64,000 nucleotides of DNA from Thalassobellus sp050294475 (lineage in GTDB: Bacteria > Bacteroidota > Bacteroidia > Flavobacteriales > Flavobacteriaceae), in contig JBNKOE010000011.1 of NCBI GenBank assembly GCA_050294475.1, positions 1 through 64,000 on the forward strand, in the 5' to 3' direction. Below, in pieces: positions 25,705 to 33,432 of this stretch. A program made the position numbers and the translations under genes. The notes below the pieces were generated by a model. It was not told the origin of the DNA, searched no databases, and was given only the letters and a program-made list of their open reading frames with translations. Each line of letters begins with the position of its first letter. The stretch's first letter is position 1.

Positions 25705-27153
25705 ATGTCTATTAGCAAAAACTATGACAATGAATTAGCTTTTCAAGCAGATCGCAGAAAAGCTACTGTAGAATTTATTAAAATTATTAGTGACCTCTGG
25801 TATGATAATTCTATTGAACTAGTTCTTTTCAGAAATCAATTAATCGACAAAAATGTAAGTCAAATTTTAAACCTACATGAATATGCTGGTAAATTTGTGC
25901 AAAAGCCCATTTCTATTTTTGATTCTGTTGAAATAGCTCAAGCCATTAAAACAATTGATATTCCGCCTGCAAAACTAGATATTGGCAAACTAACTTACGA
26001 ATATCATTTAGAGGACAACAAACATAATAATGTAACAGCCTTTATTGTATCAAAATTAAAAGATGCTAGTAAAAATGGTGATATAAAACCAAAAGATGTT
26101 ATTCTTTATGGCTTTGGAAGAATTGGTCGTTTGGTAGCTCGCGAACTTATGGCAAAAACTGGCAAAGGAAGTCAACTTCGTTTAAGAGCCATCGTTACCC
26201 GTGGCATTGTTGATAGCAAAACACTAGAAAAAAGAGCCTCTTTATTACGAAATGACTCAGTTCATGGCGACTTTTCTGGCACCGTATTTATTGATGAAGA
26301 AAATAAAGCTCTAATTATAAATGGTACCACGGTTAATATCATTTCGGCAAATACTCCAGAAGAAATTAATTATACAAAATTAGGTATTAAAAATGCCTTA
26401 GTAATTGATAATACAGGTGCTTTTAGAGACAAAAAAGCCTTAAGTAAACATCTAATTTCTAAAGGCGTAAGCAAGGTATTATTAACTGCTCCTGGTAAAG
26501 AAATACCTAATATTGTGTATGGTGTTAATCACAAAGAAAATGATCCTGATAAAATCAACATTTTCTCAGCAGCATCATGCACAACAAATGCCATTACCCC
26601 TATTTTAAAAGTTATTGAAGATTCTTTTGGTATAAAAAGCGGTCATCTAGAAACTATTCATGCTTATACAAACGATCAAAATTTAGTAGATAATTTTCAT
26701 GGAAAATACCGCCGTGGTCGCGCTGCTGCTTTAAATATGGTAATTACCGAAACAGGAGCTGGCAATGCCGTTGCTAAAGCTTTACCTAGTTTAGAAGGCA
26801 AATTAACATCTAACGCTATTCGTGTGCCAGTACCTAATGGATCTTTAGCTATTTTAAATTTAGAAATAAAAAACAAAACATCACTAAATGGTGTAAATAC
26901 TATTCTTAAAAAATATGCTTTAGAAGGTGATTTAGTAGAACAAATAAAATACGAATTAAGCGACGAACTTGTATCTAGTGATATTGTTGGAACCTCAGCG
27001 CCTTCCATTTACGATAGCAAAGCCACTATAGTAAGAAAAGATGGTAAAAATATTATTCTATATATTTGGTATGATAATGAGTATGGTTACAGTCACCAAG
27101 TTATTAGGCTTGCAAAATATATAGCAAAAGTAAGACGTTATACATATTATTAA
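25705..27153 (+). CDS. Glyceraldehyde-3-phosphate dehydrogenase, long Bacteroidota form
   Basis: A 482-residue GAPDH, about 140 residues longer than the standard enzyme. The extra part is an N-terminal helical extension (about 1-125). The NAD fold follows with YGFGRIGRLVARELM, then the catalytic Cys in SAASCTTNAITP and the C-terminal WYDNEYGYSHQV. I chose the ATG at 25705 (MSISKNYDNELAFQADRRKA). This long form is common in Flavobacteriia, often alongside a standard-length enzyme elsewhere. Whether it works in glycolysis or gluconeogenesis is not visible. Confidence 0.93.
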   Translation: MSISKNYDNELAFQADRRKATVEFIKIISDLWYDNSIELVLFRNQLIDKNVSQILNLHEYAGKFVQKPISIFDSVEIAQAIKTIDIPPAKLDIGKLTYEYHLEDNKHNNVTAFIVSKLKDASKNGDIKPKDVILYGFGRIGRLVARELMAKTGKGSQLRLRAIVTRGIVDSKTLEKRASLLRNDSVHGDFSGTVFIDEENKALIINGTTVNIISANTPEEINYTKLGIKNALVIDNTGAFRDKKALSKHLISKGVSKVLLTAPGKEIPNIVYGVNHKENDPDKINIFSAASCTTNAITPILKVIEDSFGIKSGHLETIHAYTNDQNLVDNFHGKYRRGRAAALNMVITETGAGNAVAKALPSLEGKLTSNAIRVPVPNGSLAILNLEIKNKTSLNGVNTILKKYALEGDLVEQIKYELSDELVSSDIVGTSAPSIYDSKATIVRKDGKNIILYIWYDNEYGYSHQVIRLAKYIAKVRRYTYY

Positions 27154-27290
27154 TTTCTAAAAATCTAAAACCATTACTTATGCGTAAATAATTTAGCCTC
27201 ATCTCATAAGCCTTTTTATTAATTATGACATGCTTTAATAAACAATATTTTATAACTTCGTAAAAAAAACCTATTTTAAATCAATCTTAA

Positions 27291-27911
27291 ATGAAATCCA
27301 TTAAATACCTAACCGTAGCCTTTCTTTTAGTTATAACTTCAACAGCTTTTTCACAATCAAATTCTGATGATGACAACCTGTCCTTAGATAGTGGCACCAT
27401 TAATAATCAATTTGAATATGTGCTTAAAAAATCGGGAAATTTTAGAGGTACAAATGGTAAAATGTATGAAGCCGTAAAACTTAATATGCTTCTTACTTTA
27501 AAAGCACATACTATCGATTCTTTAAAAACGGTTTATAAAGATTTAGCAAACACTCAAGCTGTTGTAAAAAAACAAGCCAAAGAAATTACAGATTTAAAAT
27601 CGAATCTACTAAACACACAAACAGATTTAGATAAAACTGTAACTGAAAAAAATAGCATGTCTTTTTTTGGTATTCAAATGAGTAAAACTGGGTACAACGT
27701 ACTTATGTGGTCTATTATTGCAGGATTATTAGCTATGCTTCTTTTCTTTATATATAAATTTAAAAATAGTAATACCATTACAAAAGACGCTAAAAATGCA
27801 CTTGCTGAAATTGAAGAAGAATTTGAAGAACATCGTAAAATAGCTTTAGAACGCGAGCAAAAAGTAAGACGTCAATTACAAGACGAAATTAATAAGCAGA
27901 AAAAAGCTTAA
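27291..27911 (+). CDS. Single-pass membrane protein with coiled coils, function unknown
   Basis: A 206-residue protein with a signal peptide (about 1-22), an acidic N-terminus, a coiled-coil region (about 70-122, rich in K, Q, T and regularly spaced L/I/V), one transmembrane helix (about 138-157) and a charged C-terminal coiled coil (EEEFEEHRKIALEREQKVRR). I recall that relatives in public databases are often labelled as a tRNA methyltransferase; nothing here supports that, since no SAM-binding or SPOUT knot motif is present. Single gene ending at a good terminator. Confidence 0.7.
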   Translation: MKSIKYLTVAFLLVITSTAFSQSNSDDDNLSLDSGTINNQFEYVLKKSGNFRGTNGKMYEAVKLNMLLTLKAHTIDSLKTVYKDLANTQAVVKKQAKEITDLKSNLLNTQTDLDKTVTEKNSMSFFGIQMSKTGYNVLMWSIIAGLLAMLLFFIYKFKNSNTITKDAKNALAEIEEEFEEHRKIALEREQKVRRQLQDEINKQKKA

Positions 27912-27930
27912 ATACTATTTTTATAAATAC

Positions 27931-27966
27931 AAAAAATCTGCAATAAGAAATTGCAGATTTTTTTTT
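27931..27966 (+). terminator. Intrinsic terminator after the coiled-coil membrane protein
   Basis: Arms AAATCTGCAAT (27934-27944) and ATTGCAGATTT (27950-27960), perfect, with a 5-base loop and a run of T. It marks the left limit of the core region before the Septu island. Confidence 0.85.
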
Positions 27967-27993
27967 GCAAATATTTTACAGATAAACAGAAAC

Positions 27994-28024
27994 TTGACTT
28001 TGTAAAAATTTTCAACTACCTTCG
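27994..28024 (+). promoter_or_regulatory. Candidate promoter of the Septu module
   Basis: TTGA (27994-27997), 19 bases, then TACCTTCG (28017-28024), one mismatch from TAnnTTTG. The predicted transcript would begin about 75 bases before ptuA and include the stem-loop at 28035-28063. Confidence 0.4.
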
Positions 28025-28075
28025 TTTAACATTAGATATGAAATATTAAAACGATTTCATATCAAGTTGTTAGGC
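28024..28075 (+). repeat. attC-like stem-loop at the left border of the Septu island
   Basis: GTTTAAC (28024-28030, fits the integron inverse core RYYYAAC) is followed by a perfect 10-bp stem, GATATGAAAT (28035-28044) and ATTTCATATC (28054-28063), with a 9-base loop. It closes with GTTAGGC (28069-28075, fits the core GTTRRRY). A related sequence lies at the border of a second island near 39.5 kb. Size (52 bp) and order resemble a short attC site. No integrase is in the window, so this is an analogy and not a proven site. Confidence 0.4.
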
Positions 28076-28105
28076 AACATTTGAAAAAACACTTGAAATA
28101 AATTT

Positions 28106-29509
28106 ATGAATGGATTTAGATTATACAGCCTAGAAATAGATAATAAGTCATTCAATACTGATAGAATTGAGTTAATTAATAAATTAGATTCTTCGTACGA
28201 CAATTACTTCACTTTAATTATTGGAAATAACGGAACAGGAAAAAGTAGAATACTAAGTGAAATTGCTAGATTTTTCAATAAATTAAGTCAAGAACGCCTA
28301 CAGGCAAACTTGTTTAAAGATTCGCATTTTGAATACAATTTTACACCTTCAAAAATAATTGCAATAACTAATAGTATTTCAGACAAATTCCCAATTGACC
28401 AAAGTTTTAGAACTTCTAGACATTCAACCCTTGAATTTTATCATAGAGATTTTAATTATAATTACTTAGGCACAAGAAATAGAATTAATAGTTTTTCAAA
28501 TAAAGCCTTAATGAATAGAGCTTTAGAGATAGTTTTTGAAAGCTATTCGCAGTTTGATGTTTCGAGAAATTACAGGCATATATTCGATTATTTAGATTAT
28601 GAGCCAATAATTAAATTGAACTACAGACTTAATAGTTCATACTTTGAACAAAAGAAAGATATCAGTCCTAAAACTTTAATCAACTATGTTGAGGAATCTA
28701 ACTCAAATAGATTTACATATAGAAATGAGACTCTTATAAATATTGTAAAAGAAAGAGCTAATGAATTGTGCGATTTCATATTGGATAAATTGTATTATCA
28801 AAAATCCGAAAATGAACTAACTATTAATTTTTCAGAGAAAAACATTGGAAGAATTCGAAGAGACAACTCATTGTATAGCGAAAACGTTTATGAATATGAC
28901 CTAATTAGTATTTTAAGAAAAATTGGACTTATCAGAACATTTGAGATTCAAGTATATAAAAAAGGTGGAACACCATTCAATTTTAGTGAAGCAAGTTCAG
29001 GAGAAGCCAACATTTTATCAACCTTACTATCACTTGTTCCTTTGCTAAAAGATAATAGCTTGATACTAATTGATGAACCCGAAATAAGTCTTCATCCTTT
29101 ATGGCAAGCAAAATATATTGATTTATTAAATAAAATTTTAGAAAATGTTTCTGGTTGTCACGTCATTATTGCCTCTCACTCCCCATTTTTAGCGTCTGAT
29201 TTAAAGCCTAACAATTCCTCAGTAGTGTCTCTTAAAAATAAGAAAGGTTTTATATCCGCAAGTACAATTGACAAGTCAACTTATGGTTGGTCAGCAGAAA
29301 ATATTTTACTAAATGTTTTTGAAATGAAGTCTACTAGAAATTTTGACCTTTATGAAAGTGTTTCTAAAGCTTTAGTTTTATTAGCCAACGAGAAAAGGTC
29401 AAACGAAGCTCTTATTAATATTCAGAATAAACTAAAAGAATTTTATCCATCAATCCTTGATGACGACCCAATAAAACCTGTTATTAAAGCCATATTTGAA
29501 GCGAATTAG
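28106..29509 (+). CDS. ptuA: Septu-type defence ATPase PtuA
   Basis: A 467-residue ABC/SMC-like ATPase of the overcoming-lysogeny-defect/AAA_21 group. Walker A GNNGTGKS is at residues 40-47, the ABC signature SSGEANIL near 297-304, Walker B LILIDEPEISLHP near 319-331, and the switch His in IIASHSP after that. The middle is a long, charged, poorly conserved region. Paired with the HNH nuclease one base downstream, this matches the two-gene Septu anti-phage system. No reverse transcriptase of the retron-Eco7 type, which uses the same pair as effectors, is adjacent. The pair lies on an accessory island. Confidence 0.85.
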   Translation: MNGFRLYSLEIDNKSFNTDRIELINKLDSSYDNYFTLIIGNNGTGKSRILSEIARFFNKLSQERLQANLFKDSHFEYNFTPSKIIAITNSISDKFPIDQSFRTSRHSTLEFYHRDFNYNYLGTRNRINSFSNKALMNRALEIVFESYSQFDVSRNYRHIFDYLDYEPIIKLNYRLNSSYFEQKKDISPKTLINYVEESNSNRFTYRNETLINIVKERANELCDFILDKLYYQKSENELTINFSEKNIGRIRRDNSLYSENVYEYDLISILRKIGLIRTFEIQVYKKGGTPFNFSEASSGEANILSTLLSLVPLLKDNSLILIDEPEISLHPLWQAKYIDLLNKILENVSGCHVIIASHSPFLASDLKPNNSSVVSLKNKKGFISASTIDKSTYGWSAENILLNVFEMKSTRNFDLYESVSKALVLLANEKRSNEALINIQNKLKEFYPSILDDDPIKPVIKAIFEAN

Positions 29510-29510
29510 A

Positions 29511-30128
29511 ATGAGTAATAGAATTTCAATTCCATATAGTTTCACAGCAGGAGAGTCAACAATTATTGCTAATAACTTCAACACACATAGTGATTGGACA
29601 AAAACCGTATTTAATCCAATTAAAGAAAATATTATAGCTCATTTAAGAGTGCAACAAAACAATACCTGTTGTTATTGCAAATACCAATTAGGATTTGATA
29701 TTAAACAAGTAGACATTGAACATATTATACCAAAGTCTGAATATGAAAAATTTACTTTTGAAAATCGAAATTTAGCATTAAGTTGTCCAGCTTGTAATAC
29801 AAAAAAAAGTACTAAACCTGTTTTAAATAATCCAGTAGTAAATTATCCGACTAATGGTACCAATTTTATAATTGTTCACGCTCATTATGATAATTACTCA
29901 AATCATATAGATATTATTAACAATTGTGTTTTTGTTGCAAAATCAAAGAAAGGAAGTGAAACAATTACTTTCTGTGAGTTATTTAGGTTAAGTACTGTTG
30001 AACAAAGAGCTAAAGCTTATCAAACTTTAAGTCCAAATTTATTACAGCAATTAGTAGGCGATTTACAAAATGCAAATCCAATGGTTAAAAAAGAATTAAT
30101 TGACATAATTAAAGATGCTATTAGATAA
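29511..30128 (+). CDS. ptuB: Septu-type HNH endonuclease PtuB
   Basis: A 205-residue nuclease. The HNH domain has the zinc pair CCYCKY (about 53-58), the catalytic DIEHIIPKS (about 68-76) and the second zinc pair ALSCPACNTKK (about 90-100) with its Asn. I chose the ATG at 29511 (MSNRISIPY), one base after the ptuA stop; an in-frame TTG at 29496 inside ptuA is less likely. PtuB is the proposed nucleic-acid-cutting effector of Septu, held in a complex with PtuA. Stops 6 bases before the right-border repeat. Confidence 0.85.
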   Translation: MSNRISIPYSFTAGESTIIANNFNTHSDWTKTVFNPIKENIIAHLRVQQNNTCCYCKYQLGFDIKQVDIEHIIPKSEYEKFTFENRNLALSCPACNTKKSTKPVLNNPVVNYPTNGTNFIIVHAHYDNYSNHIDIINNCVFVAKSKKGSETITFCELFRLSTVEQRAKAYQTLSPNLLQQLVGDLQNANPMVKKELIDIIKDAIR

Positions 30129-30132
30129 AAAA

Positions 30133-30272
30133 CGTTGCCTAACAATGTATATAAAAAATAGGCGAAACAGTAATAAATTCAAGCCTTTTGGCTCGTATCA
30201 AAGTTCGTGCTTAAGTGAAAGTTTCGTGCTTGGTAATCGCCTACTTTTCATATACTAACCGCTAAACGAACA
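30133..30272. repeat. Long imperfect hairpin at the right border of the Septu island
   Basis: It starts with CGTTGCCTAACAATG. Arms 30146-30165 and 30237-30256 pair at 17 of 20 positions. The inner part has a small hairpin (AGCC TTTT GGCT) and two copies of TTCGTGCTT. It ends in CATATACTAACCGCTAAACG. GCCTAAC (30137-30143) is the exact complement of the GTTAGGC core at the left border. The shared AACAATnTATA start and TATACTAACC end recur in the element at 40981-41115. Confidence 0.55.
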
Positions 30273-30397
30273 CACGGTACGATAAAGGCTACATATTTTT
30301 AAACATTAAGCAATACAGATATATAAATTCATTACCAACTAAATTTGAATATTATAAATGTTACATATGACAGATAAAAACAATAAATACAAACACT

Positions 30398-31309
30398 ATG
30401 AAAATAAATAACATTTTAGAAGGCATAGGCGATACACCTGTTGTTCGATTAAGTAAATTATTTCCAAATGCAAATGTTTGGATGAAACTCGAAAAATCAA
30501 ATCCAGGAGGAAGCATAAAAGATAGAATTGCTTTAGCAATGATTGAAGATGCCGAAAAGAAAAATATTTTAACAAAAGACACTGAAATTATTGAGCCAAC
30601 CTCAGGTAACACTGGTATTGGTTTAGCAATGGTTGCGGCTGTAAAAGGTTATAAATTAACACTTGTAATGCCAGAATCTATGTCTGTTGAAAGACGCGCA
30701 CTTATGGCTGCTTATGGTGCTAATTTAGTACTAACTCCAAAAGAATTAGGCTTAGGAGGTACTATAGCTAAAGCAAATGAAATGGTAGCTAATAATAAAA
30801 ATGCGTGGATGCCTTCTCAATTTACAAACCAAGCAAATCCTGAAATACACCGAAAAACTACTGCTTTAGAAGTAATTGAAGATTTTCCTGAAGGCTTAGA
30901 TTATTTAATTACAGGTGTTGGTACTGGTGGACATATAACAGGTATGGCCGACGTTTTAAAAGAAAAGTTTCCTAATTTAAAAGTATTTGCTGTTGAACCT
31001 GATGATTCTCCGGTAATTTCTGGAGGCGAACCTGGACCACATCCACTTCAAGGCATCGGACCTGGATTTATTCCTGAAGTATTTGATATTAAAGTAATAG
31101 ACGGAGCTATTAGAATAACTAAAGAAGAAGCTTTTGCCGAAGTTAAAAACATTGCAAAAACTGAAGGTATCTTAGTTGGTATTTCTTCTGGAGCCTCTTT
31201 AGCTGCTGTTAGAAAACAATTAAAAACTTTAAAAGGTGGAGAAACCGTATTGACAATGAATTATGATACAGGAGAACGTTACATTTCTATTGAAGGTCTT
31301 TTATCATAA
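30398..31309 (+). CDS. cysK: Cysteine synthase (O-acetylserine sulfhydrylase)
   Basis: A PLP enzyme that makes cysteine from O-acetylserine and sulfide. The 303-residue protein has the PLP lysine Lys41 in GGSIKDRIA, the substrate loop EPTSGNTGIGLA (about 67-78), the phosphate-binding GVGTGGHITG (about 173-182) and ISSGAS near the C-terminus. The long loop of CysM is not obvious, so CysK is the better name, though A and B types are hard to separate by eye. Single gene with its own terminator. Confidence 0.92.
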   Translation: MKINNILEGIGDTPVVRLSKLFPNANVWMKLEKSNPGGSIKDRIALAMIEDAEKKNILTKDTEIIEPTSGNTGIGLAMVAAVKGYKLTLVMPESMSVERRALMAAYGANLVLTPKELGLGGTIAKANEMVANNKNAWMPSQFTNQANPEIHRKTTALEVIEDFPEGLDYLITGVGTGGHITGMADVLKEKFPNLKVFAVEPDDSPVISGGEPGPHPLQGIGPGFIPEVFDIKVIDGAIRITKEEAFAEVKNIAKTEGILVGISSGASLAAVRKQLKTLKGGETVLTMNYDTGERYISIEGLLS

Positions 31310-31320
31310 AAAATAAAATA

Positions 31321-31360
31321 GATAAAAAAAAAGCTTCCAAATTGGAAGCTTTTTTTATCT
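31321..31360. terminator. Bidirectional terminator between cysK and yajC
   Basis: AAGCTTCCAA and TTGGAAGCTT form a perfect stem with a one-base centre, flanked by A-runs on the left and T-runs on the right. It can end transcription from both convergent genes. Confidence 0.85.
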
Positions 31361-31375
31361 ATAATTTTAATTGTA

Positions 31376-31663
31376 TTATTTTGCAGGTGCATTTAGTTTA
31401 GTACTCATTTCCATAGAAATAGCACTTCTATCAAACTTTAACTTTCCAGCCAAAGTTTCAATAACACAACTGTTATCTTTATCATTTAACTCTGCAATTT
31501 TACCGTGTAAACCACTTTTGGTAATTACCTTATCACCTCGTTTTAATTCGGCTGCAAATTTTTTCTCTTTTTTTGCACGTTTCATTTGAGGTGCAATCAT
31601 AAAGAAATACACAACTACAAACATTAACAGAAACATTCCTGGTCCTTTGAAAAACTCTTCCAT
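31376..31663 (-). CDS. yajC: Preprotein translocase subunit YajC
   Basis: A 95-residue accessory subunit of the SecDF-YajC complex. One transmembrane helix (about 10-25, FLLMFVVVYFFMIAP), then the conserved PQMKRAKKEKKF and LKRGDKVITKSGLHGKIAEL segment. Normal length. It follows the DUF1573 gene; nusB-DUF1573-yajC is a standard order in this family of bacteria. Confidence 0.95.
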   Translation of the reverse strand: MEEFFKGPGMFLLMFVVVYFFMIAPQMKRAKKEKKFAAELKRGDKVITKSGLHGKIAELNDKDNSCVIETLAGKLKFDRSAISMEMSTKLNAPAK

Positions 31664-31666
31664 ATA

Positions 31667-31706
31667 TTTTTTATTTAATGAGCTGCTTTTTTATTTAATG
31701 AGCTGC
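31667..31706. repeat. Exact 20-bp tandem duplication across the DUF1573 stop codon
   Basis: Two identical 20-base copies (31667-31686 and 31687-31706) each contain the end of the DUF1573 coding sequence, including its final Ala-Ala-His codons in part and the stop. The copy nearer yajC is now non-coding. It looks like a recent slippage event with no effect on either protein. Confidence 0.8.
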
Positions 31707-32174
31707 CGCTGCTTTTGGTTTAGCATTTGGGTCTGGTTTTACAAATGCTGTTATTTTAACTACTTCTGAACCTTTTTCAGTGTTCGCAGTTACAGTGATT
31801 GTTTTTGATATTTTGCCTTTTCCTGCCCCACTAAACTTTACTGAAAAGCTAGCAGTTTTCCCAGGAGCTAATGGTTCTCTACTCCAATTCTCTGGTATTG
31901 TACAACCACATGAACTTTTTATATTGGTAACAACTAAAGGTGCATCACCTGTGTTTGTATAAGTAAACGTAGTTTCTTGAGGTGCTCTATATTCTATTTC
32001 ACCAAAATCATGCTCCGTTTTATCAAACTCAATAGCAGGAAATTTAGATGCATTAGCATCTCTTTCTGCTGCTGCTACAACATTGCTTTCTTCTATCTTT
32101 TTTGCTGCATTTTCTTTACAAGAAACAAATGCTACAACACTTAAAGTAATTAATCCTAATATAACTTTTTTCAT
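31695..32174 (-). CDS. DUF1573 lipoprotein
   Basis: A 159-residue lipoprotein (signal with Cys19 in FVSCKEN). The Ig-like DUF1573 domain (about 45-150) has KTEHDFGEI, TFTYTNTGDAPLVVTNIKSS and CGCTIPENWSREPLAPG with the conserved CGC motif. The family is abundant in Bacteroidota and has no known activity. It lies between nusB and yajC on the same strand. Confidence 0.9.
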   Translation of the reverse strand: MKKVILGLITLSVVAFVSCKENAAKKIEESNVVAAAERDANASKFPAIEFDKTEHDFGEIEYRAPQETTFTYTNTGDAPLVVTNIKSSCGCTIPENWSREPLAPGKTASFSVKFSGAGKGKISKTITVTANTEKGSEVVKITAFVKPDPNAKPKAAAAH

Positions 32175-32259
32175 CTTAAAAACTATTTAATATTAAAGTT
32201 GTAAAAATAGCAATAATTTAATCTATTAAAAATTTTTATCACCTCCTTTAACAGAAAAA

Positions 32260-33204
32260 TCACATTAATCCGCGTCCAATCTTATTTAAGGTTCCTGCTT
32301 CTTCATACTCTTTTACCAACTTATCTAATATACCATTAATAAAAATACTACTTTTAGGTGTTGAATACTCTTTTGCTATTTCTAAATATTCATTAATAGT
32401 AACTTTTACAGGAATTGACGAAAAGTTTTTTAACTCGCAAATAGCCATTTGTAACAACACATAATCAACATTTGCAATACGATCTGAATCCCAGTTTTTA
32501 GTTTTACCTTCAATTTCCTTATTAATTGCCGATCTGTTTAAAAGTGTTTTTCTAAACAAATCTATAGCATACTGCTTATCTTCTATATCTTTATAAAGTT
32601 TAGGTGTAAAATGATGATCTTGAGAACTCGCTTTTGCCTTTCTTAATATCTTTAAAATAGTAGTATTTACCGTTGGTAAATCGTCTAACCAAGTTAAGTT
32701 TTTATCTTCAAGGTATTCGTAAAGCTTATCATTAGGTGCTATTATATCTTTAAAAACATCTACTAAAAAGTCTTTATCTTCCTTAAAGTCTGACACTTTA
32801 GTTTGCATGTATTCTTTATACAAATCACTAGAAACAATTGCTTTAAAGATGACATCAACATACTCTCCATCTAACTCCCAATTATTAATTTTATAAGCTT
32901 CTAACCTATTTTTTAACTCTAGGTTATTTTTAAGTAACAGCAATAATTGATTGTTAACAAACTTCCTGTTAGGATCTTTGTCTTCTTTAGTTGCTAAATG
33001 TTTTTTCTGTTTTTTTTGTAAATCGTTTTCCGCTCTTTTTTGAACTTCAAGTAATAACGATATTAATAAAAGGTACAAGTTGTACATATTATCTATACTA
33101 AACAATAAAAACTTTTGGTCTTTACTTAAATCATCACTTTCACTGCCTTTAAAGGCGTACATAGTTTGCATTACTTTTACGCGAATATGTCTTCTGTTTA
33201 GCAT
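32260..33204 (-). CDS. nusB: Transcription antitermination factor NusB, long form
   Basis: It binds boxA RNA in rRNA operons together with S10. The 314-residue protein is about twice the length of E. coli NusB. The N-terminus RRHIRVKVMQTMYAF is the NusB RNA-binding start. The C-terminal NusB domain is at about 195-305 (SAINKEIEGKTKNWDSDRI, LLQMAICEL, VTINEYLEIAKEYSTPKS). The middle, lysine-rich, helical insertion is the usual Bacteroidota form. First gene of the nusB-DUF1573-yajC group. Confidence 0.93.
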   Translation of the reverse strand: MLNRRHIRVKVMQTMYAFKGSESDDLSKDQKFLLFSIDNMYNLYLLLISLLLEVQKRAENDLQKKQKKHLATKEDKDPNRKFVNNQLLLLLKNNLELKNRLEAYKINNWELDGEYVDVIFKAIVSSDLYKEYMQTKVSDFKEDKDFLVDVFKDIIAPNDKLYEYLEDKNLTWLDDLPTVNTTILKILRKAKASSQDHHFTPKLYKDIEDKQYAIDLFRKTLLNRSAINKEIEGKTKNWDSDRIANVDYVLLQMAICELKNFSSIPVKVTINEYLEIAKEYSTPKSSIFINGILDKLVKEYEEAGTLNKIGRGLM

Positions 33205-33377
33205 AATAAAAAAGAACTTATATTTATATAGACGGAATTATTATTAATTTCGTTCGGCAAAAATAATATTATTTTAAAATAATACTTCATATTATTTACA
33301 TTATTATCTAATAGATTTTAAAGTATATTTAACACATAGTAAATACTAATAGTAAGATGTGTTTTGTTATAAACCTT

Positions 33378-33385
33378 TATCTTTG
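33378..33385 (+). promoter_or_regulatory. Candidate -7 element before the ABC exporter gene
   Basis: TATCTTTG matches TAnnTTTG, 47 bases before the ATG at 33433. No good -33 element at 19-21 bases. Confidence 0.35.
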
Positions 33386-33432
33386 TGTTCTCACATTTTT
33401 TTATACGATAAAAGTATATCGCTAATTTATTA

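Noticed and set aside
27912..28105. Retron-type reverse transcriptase or msr/msd RNA upstream of the PtuAB pair
   Set aside because: The 194-base gap is too short for a reverse transcriptase, and the gene before it is an unrelated membrane protein behind a terminator.
27900..30400. Integron integrase or transposase for the Septu island
   Set aside because: No such gene is present anywhere in the window, so mobility is only inferred from the border sequences.
31371..31589. Forward-strand open frame opposite yajC
   Set aside because: It lies within the well-supported yajC gene on the other strand, has no family match and no start context; it is a shadow frame.
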